Shown one piece after another: positions 10,966-20,296 of a stretch of DNA of 64,000 nucleotides. This stretch comes from Lineus longissimus (Eukaryota; Nemertea; Pilidiophora; Heteronemertea; Lineidae): NCBI RefSeq assembly GCF_910592395.1, contig NC_088318.1, positions 14,820,349 through 14,884,348 on the forward strand. The letters are read 5' to 3'. Within the stretch, counting starts at the first letter, position 1. Every line of letters begins with the position of its first letter. The notes under the pieces are model-generated. The model was not told where the DNA came from. It saw nothing but the letters and a program-made list of their open reading frames with translations, and did not search any database. The translations under genes and the position numbers were made by a program.

Positions 10966-13900
10966 AATCGCACAATTAGTTATTCACGATTGCTTGAGTT
11001 CATCAAATGAAAGCTTTTGCATTATTGTTCTGGGCAAATATATATGTATAAATTGTTGTTATCATATTTCAGCTGTCAGGCCAACGAAGAGTTGCCCATG
11101 TATTCCCTAAGGTATTTTTACGGGCCAAAATAAATGCTCTTTATGGGTAATTTTTTTGCTTGCACATTTATGGATAAATCTGGAAAAGAATTTCGATAAA
11201 TGTTTTCATGATAAAGACAATATCATGTGAAAGTTTTCATAATCCTGAGTAAGGAAGTAAAAAAAACCCTCAAGAACAGAAATAGAGAAAACACGAGCAT
11301 TTCCTAAGGCAATGTCCGAGATGTGAGCCATGTCACAGTCAACCTAAAAAGGAACAATGATCCAATCGACTACAACTATGAATAAAGTTATGAGATCAAA
11401 GGCGGAAACATACCAAGAAGAATTCACTCCCCAGGCAGTGTTCGCCTAATAAATCTGATATGAAAAATGGCAAATTGGCCAAGCGTGACAGAGGCTAATA
11501 GAGGCTCTGATGAATCACTGTGTCTGAACATATTGCTGGATAGCAAACCTAATTTTTGAAAACAAGATGTGAATTTTTAGACACTGAACAGGGGTAAAAT
11601 GGCTTAAAGATGTGCCGCCTGTATGTACTGCCTCCAGCTCCCACTGAAAAGTGATGATCGCTGCCACATAGAAATCATTTCATCATGGCCAAATAATAAC
11701 TGCTAATACCAACAACTTCTAGCACCAGTCAAAGTGAAAGGACAAGCAAGACACACTCTGACATCGATTTCGGAACAGCCCAGCGGATATTGCCCAACTT
11801 ATCGGAGAACAAAGGCGTGTTCTGGAAAATTGCTCAAATCAGACATATTCATTTGAATCAATAATCTTATTGGATCGACACCTGGTTCAGTGTCCGGCAT
11901 TCATACTGGCAGGTTTCGATTACCTGGCGTGATATCTGACGATTGGAAAATCAACAGGCGGAATGAGCACATTAGGCTATTGGCGAACGAGTACCCATTT
12001 ATTTTCTGTGCCGTGATCCTGTCATACCCGTGGCTAGGGTTTGGGACAGGGTACATGCTATGAGTGAATTGAAGCATATTAGGTATCCAGTGGGTATACA
12101 ATCATTATATGGTAATGAAATGTACCATGTTGTTCCAATACATATCTGAAGGGCAAGAATGGAGTTTATTGAATTTCACTGAGCACTGTGCTGCGACGTG
12201 TAGCCAAGTTAATGCCTCAGAGTGTAAAATTTCTGAACTTAAGTGATACGGAGTGACCCCTCGAAGAGTGAAAATGCCGAATTAAATGCTTAATAGGGGT
12301 GAAATCTGAAAATCCTAAAGTTTATGGTCAGTAAAAGTTATCACTTCTGACACTGAGAAGGTTTTCTCTCTACATTACATCAAAAATTGCCTTACATTGA
12401 GCTCATGATCTCCTTGTGTCTTCTATCTCAATTACAAGTAAATATTTCTCTCTTTATTTCAATGACACAATGCGAAGGCATTTATCAGCAATCAGTGTAA
12501 CCAGAGAGACCCGCAAATCTCTGCCGGTTATCCAGATACCACATCCTTTGAGAAAAGTCCTACAATGCCAGGACTCACGTTTCTTTTGCAATCCTCCCAA
12601 GGGTGAACGTATGAGAACTGGTAGGAATTTCATCACCGATGGCAAATCATGAATAAATCATTACCAGCTTCATTCGCTATTCCTGTGTTCACCTTTGCTT
12701 TAAAAGACATCTAGAATGACACCCATCCGTTAATTCCATCAAATTCCCAGTCATTTGCACTAAGGTTTCAAGGCTATTACCACAGGTGGTAAAAGGAATG
12801 GAAAAGCAAATTGTGAGAACCTATGGTGGAGAGAAGATAATTGTCTTGGATAGGGTGAATTTTTAACACTGCATGGCTGAAGTGGCGAGATGTATTGCTC
12901 TTTTATAGCATAAATTTCGTCTTAAATGCCACTGCCATATTCACGAAATTTAAGGCACTTGCAACCATCCTCGCCCTTACCCATGCCTGACGCTTGGAAA
13001 AATCTTCTAGACAGACTCACAATAACCGCTAGGTCTCAATGAACACCAATATTTCGATATCAGGAATTCTTGGGTGAGCTATCTAGGAAACACGAGGAGC
13101 CGATCAGCTGTCTAATTTCCTCGCAGCTTTTTTTACTGGAAAATTATCCCGCCCTCCAGGAGATCAGTAGCCGAACTGTTTTTTTTCTGTTCAAATGCGT
13201 TGACTATTTGCCTTGGTTCTCGGTTCGCCGCCATCCTTCTTTACCCAGGCCGGACACTCTCTTTGGTCATGAACCTGTATGTGGGCAGCATCGTAATAGT
13301 AAATGACCAAACGATAAAAAGACCTGGACCGTTCTCCTAAATTCAACAAATGAACTCGACAAAAATATGTTTCTTTTTGAATGAAATACATGTAGCAGAT
13401 GGGAAATGGAAACATGCGATATGTACCTAGATATATGGAACCACGGAAGAACTATCATCAGTGAAAACTGTCAGTTAATTTCCTGCAACTAGCTGTACTG
13501 ATAAAATATGCCGAATATAATAACTACTATATCAGCTATAATGCTACAGGTGTTTTTTTCATCTATTTGGTGATGACACCGAGATATCAAGTGGTTGGTT
13601 TTTAGCATGGAATTATTTGAGGTGTACTCTGTCGCATATAGGGCAAAACTAAAAAGTGACACTTAAGCACAGCCTCTAATAGGGAACGAAACATCTACAA
13701 GTTGTTTCACTCTAGAACTTCACCTTGTTTCCTGCAAAGGAATCACTAGTGACGACTGAATTGTCTCAACCATACTGCAAGGTGTACGATAGAAACTGTT
13801 CTACAGCACAGTACAGAAAAAACATCTATCAAAAGTCCAATATCTGACATTTGTACATACAAATTTTAAAATCGTGATAGGCTCAGCTACTTCCTTCTGG

Positions 13901-14075
13901 ACAGCACTACACACATAAATCAGAGCCTTATCTCCAAAACGTGTCCAATCTGTCACAGGGTATCATCCTGATTAATAATTCAACTCTTTTCAGGTTAAAT
14001 TTTAAATTCTGATTTATTAGAGTTGGCACGTTTACGTCAGTGTGTCATATCCCTTGAGGCCGGTCTCCACTAGGG
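10966..14075. other. No gene recognised
   Basis: Several short frames (11901-12101 -, 12416-12652 +, 12454-12645 -, 13070-13306 +, 13191-13415 -) lie here, mostly overlapping on opposite strands. The segment 12480-12620 is somewhat richer in GC but I see no splice sites or motifs. No repeats noticed. Confidence 0.5.
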
Positions 14076-14354
14076 CAGCCGTACGGTGGCCCATAGAGGA
14101 CATGCGTTTATTTTCAATATATTAGAATAATTTTCCACCGCGGTGGATATTAATTTCCACCGCGGTGGATATTATTTTCCTTGGCGGTGGTGGGAATTAT
14201 TATTTTTAACCCGGCGGTGGGAATTATTTTTTCGGCGGTGAGAAATAAATCCGACGGCGGTTGTAATTCGAGAGAAAAAAACGCATTGTAAAAAGAAAAA
14301 TATTCTAATATATTGAAAATAAACGCATGTCCTCTATGGGCCACCGTACAGCCG
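14076..14354. mobile_element. MITE / foldback element with perfect 48-bp terminal inverted repeats
   Basis: Bases 14082-14129 (beginning TACGGTGGCCCATAGAGG) are the exact reverse complement of 14301-14348. The hexamer CAGCCG flanks both sides (14076-14081 and 14349-14354) and could be the target-site duplication. An alternative parse starts the element at GGTGGCCC with a 4-bp GTAC duplication. The 267-bp element has no coding capacity. Perfect 48-bp arms indicate recent activity or gene conversion. I cannot assign a superfamily. It could form a long foldback in DNA or RNA. Confidence 0.85.
14130..14268 (+). repeat. GGCGGTGG-type degenerate tandem repeat inside the MITE
   Basis: About six degenerate units of 22-28 bp fill the centre of the element. 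The first two contain the perfect palindrome CCACCGCGGTGG (14135-14146 and 14157-14168) followed by ATATTA. Later units decay to TTGGCGGTGGTGGGAATTAT, CCCGGCGGTGGGAATT, TCGGCGGTGAG and ACGGCGGTTGTAATT. Subterminal arrays in MITEs often serve as transposase-binding sites; that role is inference. Confidence 0.75.
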
Positions 14355-15771
14355 GTATGCAAAAAACAGAGCTGGTTTTACAGGCATGAGATGAATTTCC
14401 ATATTGCAGTTGTTGGCTATGCATAGGAACCCACAACGAAGCTAGTGAAACTGGCAAAAATCATGACAGTAAACCGCTGCAGTGGAATCAGATCTTAAAA
14501 TGAACTTTGATTCCAAGTAAGGTTGGTGCTTCAGGAGCTATGTGACGCATTAGACAGTGTCGATATTGACCAGTTGGGAAACACTTCTGCTGCACCCAAA
14601 ACTAAGCAAATACACTGCCCGATCATCTTGCAAAGGTCGATGGCAACGATCGGCTCCACTGGCCTCAACAGAAAGGACAGTCACATCAAAAACATCAAGA
14701 TGTTTTTTCCAATGATATCGTGATGCTAAAGGTTCTAAGAAGTACATATACTAGTATATAAATGTAACATGAAGCTATTTTTAGTTTTGTAGCATGTTGC
14801 CAAGGAGATACATTTGCACTAAGTATTTTCCTAGGACTTCTAAACGCTCTTTTCCATCCGTAACGCATTGAGCCGGCCGTCACGTGTCACGTATATAGGT
14901 GGTCATGATACATCAACAAATAATGTACACGAAGCAGTCAACAAAGTAACAGACATCTGGGAACCATCTTTAACACGAGAGATAAATAAGGATGTTCCAA
15001 AGCAAGGCCCAATCAATACCCAACGATAAAAAAGACTACCATAGATCAAAGACAAAGCCAATATCCACAATCTCAGAATATTGATCAGTTGGAACATTTT
15101 GACCAAAAAAATCAAAGGAGGCATTTTATCGTAGTGATGTGATGTTGTTCTAACGATCAGTAATAAAAACCATGTTAGTCTGAGGGAAAAATAAATCTTC
15201 GCTTGTTTCGATATTCACCACATGTTGCAGCATATCCAGCGCTGTTAGTTGAACGGCAACTCTATACACATCAGATCAAATCCTTGAGCAATATCTACCA
15301 TCTAAAGAACGATGAAAAGTCGAGAAGATTTGCAAAAAAAGTAAGGAGACTCTTGAAATCGCGTCTGATGTCAACAATATAACATGCCAAAGGTAATCAA
15401 TAAACTTCGTCAGATCCGTGACCATGATCACCATCCATCTGCGAGTAATAACGAATGATCATTCAGACAGAAAGCAATAAAACCGACATCAATATAAATT
15501 TGGCGAGATGCGTTTTTTCCACTCAAAAAACGTGGCAGCCATATCAACGACGAAATGAATCAACCAAGGATCACATTCCAGCGGTGACAACGTGTAGCCA
15601 TGAAAAATTGCAACAAGTGGCTCATCCAAGTTGGTAGAAACCTCACCAGGGCATATCAGTTCCTTTCAACATGGGTTCTACTCGTGGTAAAAGCACAAGT
15701 CAAGTCAGTGTCAGGTACAACGGATCAAGTAGGCGCTGTTGATTCCTTTGAATGATCACGTCAAATGGTTT
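14355..15771. other. No gene recognised
   Basis: Short frames at 14523-14723 (+), 14550-14747 (-), 14903-15124 (-) and 15455-15637 (+) are of chance length and overlap on opposite strands. No repeats noticed. Confidence 0.55.
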
Positions 15772-15803
15772 TGATGCTATTTGATTCCTATCAAATAGCA
15801 TCA
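15772..15803. repeat. Perfect 13-bp hairpin
   Basis: TGATGCTATTTGA and TCAAATAGCATCA pair perfectly around the 6-base loop TTCCTA. No T-run or gene context suggests a role. Confidence 0.8.
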
Positions 15804-17399
15804 TTCTGCAAAAAATGCCTTCACATTTCTCTCAAATGATTGGCTTCTACTGACAAAAGGAAACATAAAACTTAAGCAAAGGTTTTAAAACTGCGTTTTT
15901 AAAAAAAAAGCAAAATAGCACAGTCACATGACTGGAATAGCTGAAATGCTCATTTGTAAGCTCGATGCTTCATGTTCAGATTTCTACTTAATTTCATCCC
16001 AAGATCCACTCAACAAAATATCAATAGAATGAAAATCAGCCAAGCTCGAATAGTAATTGCCAATTAAGCCATTTTCCTGTTAAATAGAACAAATTACTAG
16101 TGCATTTGCACTATGATAGAGTGCATGAAAGTACAGTGAATCCGAGTTAGTTCGAAATTTAGAAGTCAAATTCAACCCTAGTTTGACAAATTCTCTTCAG
16201 AATTATGCACTGGGTACATTGCGATGCACATCAATGTACAGAGACGAGTCAATTCTACTTAGATTTATATTAAGACAATTTCAATTGGAGCTCACCAGAA
16301 AGATAAGTGCATTTTCATTGAGGCTTAGCATCAACGAATAGTGACACAATTCAATTCACCATGAACTGGACAAGTAATCTGTTTTCAGAATTTATCAAAA
16401 GGGAAGCTTACGGTAATTAAAGTTTGAAGATGACATTCCCCATTTCCAAATCCCTTTTGCCCATCAGCGACAGTGGAAATACCCGCTCAATTAGTGCAAA
16501 TATCTGTTCCATTAGAGCATCTCAAAAGATCTAAAGAGCTGCACTGATTGAAAATTAAGGACACTGTCTTTTATATGGGTTATTGTTTTCTGTGATACAA
16601 ACTGAAGTTAAACAATTTCATTTGTATGACTCTTTCTCGGCATGAACTATAATGTGGGTGTAGGGTCAACGCAAAAACTAACATGACTGAAGGATTATTA
16701 TATAAAAGTAATGATTGATAATTGTTGAAGACTTCACTGCTACAGCCTTCCACGTACAGCTGAGAAAAAGTATCCAGTGGGTGGCAGTCAAAGTCAAGAA
16801 CAGAAATTGTGGTGCCTCAAGACATCTTTTCAGATCTTTTTCATAGAGATTAACCACGTTAAATAATTATTTGTTGACAGTTGCAAGTGACAGGAGGTGG
16901 GTAATGCCGTTGAGTCAGCTACCAACAATCATCAACGATGGTACCACCAGCCAGTGAATATTAGATAATGCCAATATCAAACTTCACAGTCAGATATCTA
17001 AATTTTGTTCGAACATCTGCCAGTGGTGGTGTTGATTTAAAGTCCTCAAAGGAGTATTCATTTTTGCGACAAACCAATAATGCAATGCTTATCAGGAATC
17101 ACATGATCGATCGAAATCCATCAGCTACTATATGCAGTACCCCTGATTATTTGACATATCACCACTGTACACATGTTGGAAAGCTTGCTGCTCCAGTCAA
17201 CCTAAGATTCCTTATGAGATCTTTGGGACCAACTTCATATGGCCAGGTTGCTACTTGACCTGCCTGAAGGGAATTAGGTGATGGTAAAAGAGTAGAACAT
17301 GACTGAAATATGGTAGACTCGAAATCGAATATAACAAATATAAAGACAAAGAAAGATCATAAAGAGGAAATGCAAATCAAATAATTGAGTTTATATGAG
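15804..17399. other. No gene recognised
   Basis: TACAGTGAATCCGAGTTAG at 16132 resembles a pogo-type terminus (see findings). The 96-codon plus frame 16968-17258 has no recognised motif and I do not call it a gene. Confidence 0.5.
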
Positions 17400-17660
17400 T
17401 AGTTGATTATAACGAGCAGTGCCCTTTCTCGGTTTACTCGCGCAAGTGCAGCACAACGAGCACAACTTGAGGTTTCATTATGCGAATCTAATCACACGCT
17501 GGAAACATCGTCTGGCGGACCAAGCTTGGCTGCAACCACTAAGTGACAGTGTTCAATGACGTGTCACTAGCGATCGTCAACAGAGTTCGGCTGTCATCAG
17601 TTCAGGGAGCATTGGACGTATCTATCGGAGAATCAGTCTCTGGGTGATCATCACTATTTT
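17400..17660 (+). promoter_or_regulatory. CpG-enriched promoter-like or 5' exon stretch
   Basis: About 17 CpGs occur in some 250 bp, well above the flanks. A CRE-like TGACGTGTCA lies within it near 17560. It sits about 1.1 kb upstream of the plus-strand first coding exon ending at 18760, so it may be that gene's promoter and non-coding first exon. A GTGAGT donor-like site lies near 17803. Role and strand are inferred from position only. Confidence 0.35.
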
Positions 17661-18600
17661 AAAATCCGGTATTTTCCCATTACTTGGAATAACAAGATCA
17701 TATTTGAATGAAAAACTAAACTAAAGAATCTGATAACTTAAATGTTCGTTTTGTGGACATGTTCAGCTTCGATAACGGCACTTGTTTTGTCGAAAGGAGT
17801 GTGTGAGTATAGTCGACTGTTGGTAAAAAGTTCATACTGCTCTTTCTTCGATATACGTTTCAAAGCTATAATTGGATATTTTGGATAATTGGATGGTTTG
17901 TGTATTGATTGTATCGCACAAGTCTTACTGGAGGGAACAATTGTGAAAAGTATTTATCATATAATTGGATGTACAATGTCTTTTCAGTGTTGACGTTTCT
18001 GGTTAGATTCTATATATTTTGGTGAAGATAATTCGTGTTGTATCATAATATGGATTAAAAATTTTTATTCAAAAACGTGATTACTGCAGTCAAAAGCGCT
18101 TTCTGGTCTTTCATGAATATTGCACCAAGTTTGGCTGCAAACAACGATGATACATCACTAGCATTTTGTTTCAGAAAACTAAATCGTTTAGCATATCAAG
18201 CATGTTGCATATTCTGTGGTCGCTCTCGTCATACTATTTTTACCAGAGGATTGTAACAGAGTCTTTCATATTGGATATGGAACTTTTGTAGCAAAAGTAA
18301 GGATAGTGAGAAAGATAAATGCAGGCAATTGCATTGTATAATACCATTCATTTATCTTATTAACTTGTTTCGCAAAGCATATATCACAGTGCGTGTATGT
18401 AAAGGAAAACGTAACAGCACTGAAACTAAAAATTCAGGATAATACTGATAAAAATGAACCTTTAAATTGACTCTCAAGTTCAGCATCAAGTAAGTCGCAA
18501 TTACACAGTCGATCTTACAACTTTTTCGGATTCCACTGTGACGGTCGAATTCTTAATTCGTCGTTTGAAACGCATCCAAATTTGCCGCAATGCATTTCAG
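17661..18600. other. Possible 5' UTR intron or spacer
   Basis: AT-rich with no open frames of note. ACCAAGTTTGGCTGCAA near 18124 repeats, with one mismatch, ACCAAGCTTGGCTGCAA near 17520; both are followed within 55 bases by TCACTAGC. A CAGTGGAATCCGA motif (minus strand, ending 18538) is discussed in the findings. The stretch ends in the acceptor-like TGCATTTCAG. Confidence 0.4.
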
Positions 18601-18760
18601 TAACTGAATTAGATACCGAACTGACATAAGTAAGTAAATTAAAAGGAAACATTCATGAGAACTTGGTGAATTTGAACGAATTCGGGCAGTAACTTCTTGC
18701 TAGTTCAAGACAAAAGATCAAGATGGATTTTTCAGAGATAGTCGAGGCAATCAAAACATG
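18601..18760 (+). CDS. Candidate first coding exon (starts MDFSEIVEAIKT)
   Basis: After an acceptor-like TGCATTTCAG the exon would carry about 120 bases of 5' UTR, then CAAGATGG, a good vertebrate-type Kozak context (A at -3, G at +4). The ATG at 18723 opens twelve codons, MDFSEIVEAIKT, ending TG|GTAAGT at 18760, a full-consensus splice donor in phase 2. If the next exon begins with G the next residue is Trp. A short acidic helix ending in K-T-W is how calponin-homology-type N termini of Hook/Girdin-like cargo adaptors often begin, but twelve residues cannot establish this. The coding part is short; the support comes from the Kozak, clean acidic peptide and perfect donor together. No second exon was identified. 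Similar unlabelled signals can arise by chance. Confidence 0.45.
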
Positions 18761-18992
18761 GTAAGTCGTATTTTTGTACTCTCTGTGTCATTATTTGAAT
18801 TCTGACAAGGACCAATGATAAAATTCTGCATATTTCTATGTCTATCACACAATACTGAACTTTCATCTGGTTAAAGATAATGGGTTCTTAAAAGAAAAAA
18901 TATCAGCTTCGACTTTGGGCTGATAAGTCGTCTGAACTCAGAGAGAGGCAAAGCAGTCAAAATATTGCCTGGACGACCTTCTAACATTATGT

Positions 18993-19035
18993 ATTGTCAA
19001 AATATAGCATGTCACACGCGCTATACTTTGACAAT
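18993..19035. repeat. Inverted repeat, 16-bp arms with one mismatch
   Basis: ATTGTCAAAATATAGC (18993-19008) and GCTATACTTTGACAAT (19020-19035) pair with one mismatch across an 11-base loop. Beyond an unpaired bulge on the left, ACGACC and GGTCGG add a further short stem. It lies just inside the putative first intron of the plus-strand gene. A small foldback element remnant fits better than a microRNA precursor because of the large asymmetric bulge. Confidence 0.6.
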
Positions 19036-19264
19036 TTAGGTCGGCCCTTAAAGTAAACAGGAATATTTAAAAAAAAAATTTTCTTCGATACCCAATGGCC
19101 AATACTTTCGTATCATTGGATATCCAAGGCTAACTGGATAATCATATGGTTAACAGAAAGACACAAAAAAGTTTTTTTAGTTATACCACATCACCTCTTC
19201 GTGTTGTCTCTTCTTTTTATTGGCTAAATCAACGGATGGTCCCAGCTGACAATTCTCTTCCTTT
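19036..19264. other. No gene recognised
   Basis: AT-rich spacer between the inverted repeat and the 3' end of the minus-strand candidate gene. Nothing seen. Confidence 0.5.
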
Positions 19265-19270
19265 TTTATT
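19265..19270 (-). promoter_or_regulatory. Poly(A) signal AATAAA
   Basis: AATAAA on the minus strand, 35 bases after the TAA stop (19307-19305) of the minus-strand candidate gene and followed by more A. The placement is what a terminal exon would have. The hexamer alone is common in AT-rich DNA. Confidence 0.4.
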
Positions 19271-19304
19271 ATTGGACCTCGGTAAAATTTAGTCAAACTA
19301 TCAG

Positions 19305-19658
19305 TTATCTGTCACCTTTCTCTGCTTCTGGAATTGGAGAATTTCTAATATCGGTAGTTCGAGCCATTACCGAATGTGTGAGTGATCTACGTATTGGTAT
19401 CAGCATTTCGGGCACATGTCCTTTATGTTGTAAGACAATGTCTGATTGATTATTGTAATCCGTGGGAATTTGATATTCAAAGCTGCCTCCAAGATACAAT
19501 CTACCAGTAACTCGGTTGATCAACTCCAATTCTGCCACATGATTAGAGATGGGCTTGCTATGCCACGTCCAGTTTGATTCGTTCCCGGCTTTACTTCATA
19601 ACAATAGTATTCTATGAAATGTAAGTTCCAGAAACTTTTCAGCAGCGCTCTTGGCCAT
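19305..19658 (-). CDS. Candidate small gene with one in-frame UGA (unknown family)
   Basis: The minus-strand ATG at 19658-19656 is in strong Kozak context (CCAAGATGG), with an in-frame stop upstream. It opens 20 codons (MAKSAAEKFLELTFHRILLL), meets TGA at 19598-19596, and the same frame then runs 96 more codons to TAA at 19307-19305, followed by AATAAA. The downstream part is non-repetitive and protein-like: NESNWTWHSKPI, then LYLGGSFEYQIPTDYNNQ, then an HGH/IP-containing segment ending near THSVMARTTDIR. The first 63 bases and the next 48 lie in the 177-bp tandem unit; the remainder is unique. Possible readings: UGA readthrough or recoding, a nonsense-disrupted pseudogene, or an exon edge at the nearby AA|GTAAAG donor-like site. 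The related segment beyond the array also carries a stop, which favours decay of a small family. I recognise no domain. Confidence 0.35.
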
Positions 19659-20078
19659 CTTGGACAGTTTCGAGGAATTTTAAGTTTGTCTTATTCAAAT
19701 AAAAAGTAAGTTAGTGAAACATAGGATGGGCTTGCTATGCCACGTCCAGTTTGATTCGTTCCCAGCTTTACTTCATAACAATAGTATTCTATGAAATGTA
19801 AGTTCCAGAAACTTTTCAGCAGCGCTCTTGGCCATCTTGGACAGTTTCGAGGAATTTTAAGTTTGTCTTATTCAAATAAAAAGTAAGTTAGTGAAACATA
19901 GGATGGGCTTGCTATGCCACGTCCAGTTTGATTCGTTCCCAGCTTTACTTCATAACAATAGTATTCTATGAAATGTTAGTTCCAGAAACTTTTCAGCAGC
20001 GCTCTTGGCCATCTTGGACAGCTTCGAGGAATTTTAAGTTTATCTTATTCAAATAAAAAGTAAGTTAGTGAAACATAG
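19548..20078 (-). repeat. Tandem array, three complete 177-bp units
   Basis: Units start at 19548, 19725 and 19902 (each beginning GATGGGCTTGCTATGCCACG) and the third ends at 20078, so the array is almost exactly 3.0 copies. Units one and two differ at one base; unit three differs from unit two at about three. Each unit, read on the minus strand, contains CCAAGATGGCC opening the same 20-codon frame (ATGs at 19658, 19835 and 20012) and ending at TGA, then the SKAGNESNWTWHSKPI continuation. The two substitutions inside the frame (GCC/GCT and CTT/CTA) are synonymous. CTAAC and a T-rich tract before AATAAG give each unit an acceptor-like signal. Near identity indicates recent amplification. Confidence 0.95.
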
Positions 20079-20129
20079 TGATCCAGATTATCAAACTAGT
20101 TAATGCCTTGTATCTGTGTTTCTAGGATA

Positions 20130-20296
20130 TTCAACCATTATCGAATGTGTATTGGGATCCTCATATGGGATGCGTCACATCATTCTTACATGTTGGTGAC
20201 CATGAGATACGATATTGAATTGATCATCGTAACCCTTTGCATTAGAGAATAAGCTGTGTGACAAGGAGACGATCATTTTTGTCTTTCACATGTTTA
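20130..20296 (-). pseudogene. Diverged copy of the 19.35-19.55 kb segment, with stops
   Basis: Read on the minus strand this aligns, codon-phased, to the unique part of the 19.3-19.66 kb candidate gene. Shared landmarks in order are CATGTG, CTTG....CAGCTT, TAC.AT.ATCAAT, CATGT., an ATG, and ACACATTCG.TAATGG.T. Peptides compare as YNNQSDIV with YDDQFNIV and THSVM with THSIM; the distance between the landmarks differs by one codon. This copy has an in-frame TGA after HVRMM and needs a frameshift to join its upstream open part (HIKHVKDKNDRLLVTQL). It flanks the 177-bp array on the far side, so array and segment seem to belong to one duplicated locus. I judge it a decayed paralogue or exon; a diverged mobile element is an alternative. 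Confidence 0.5.
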
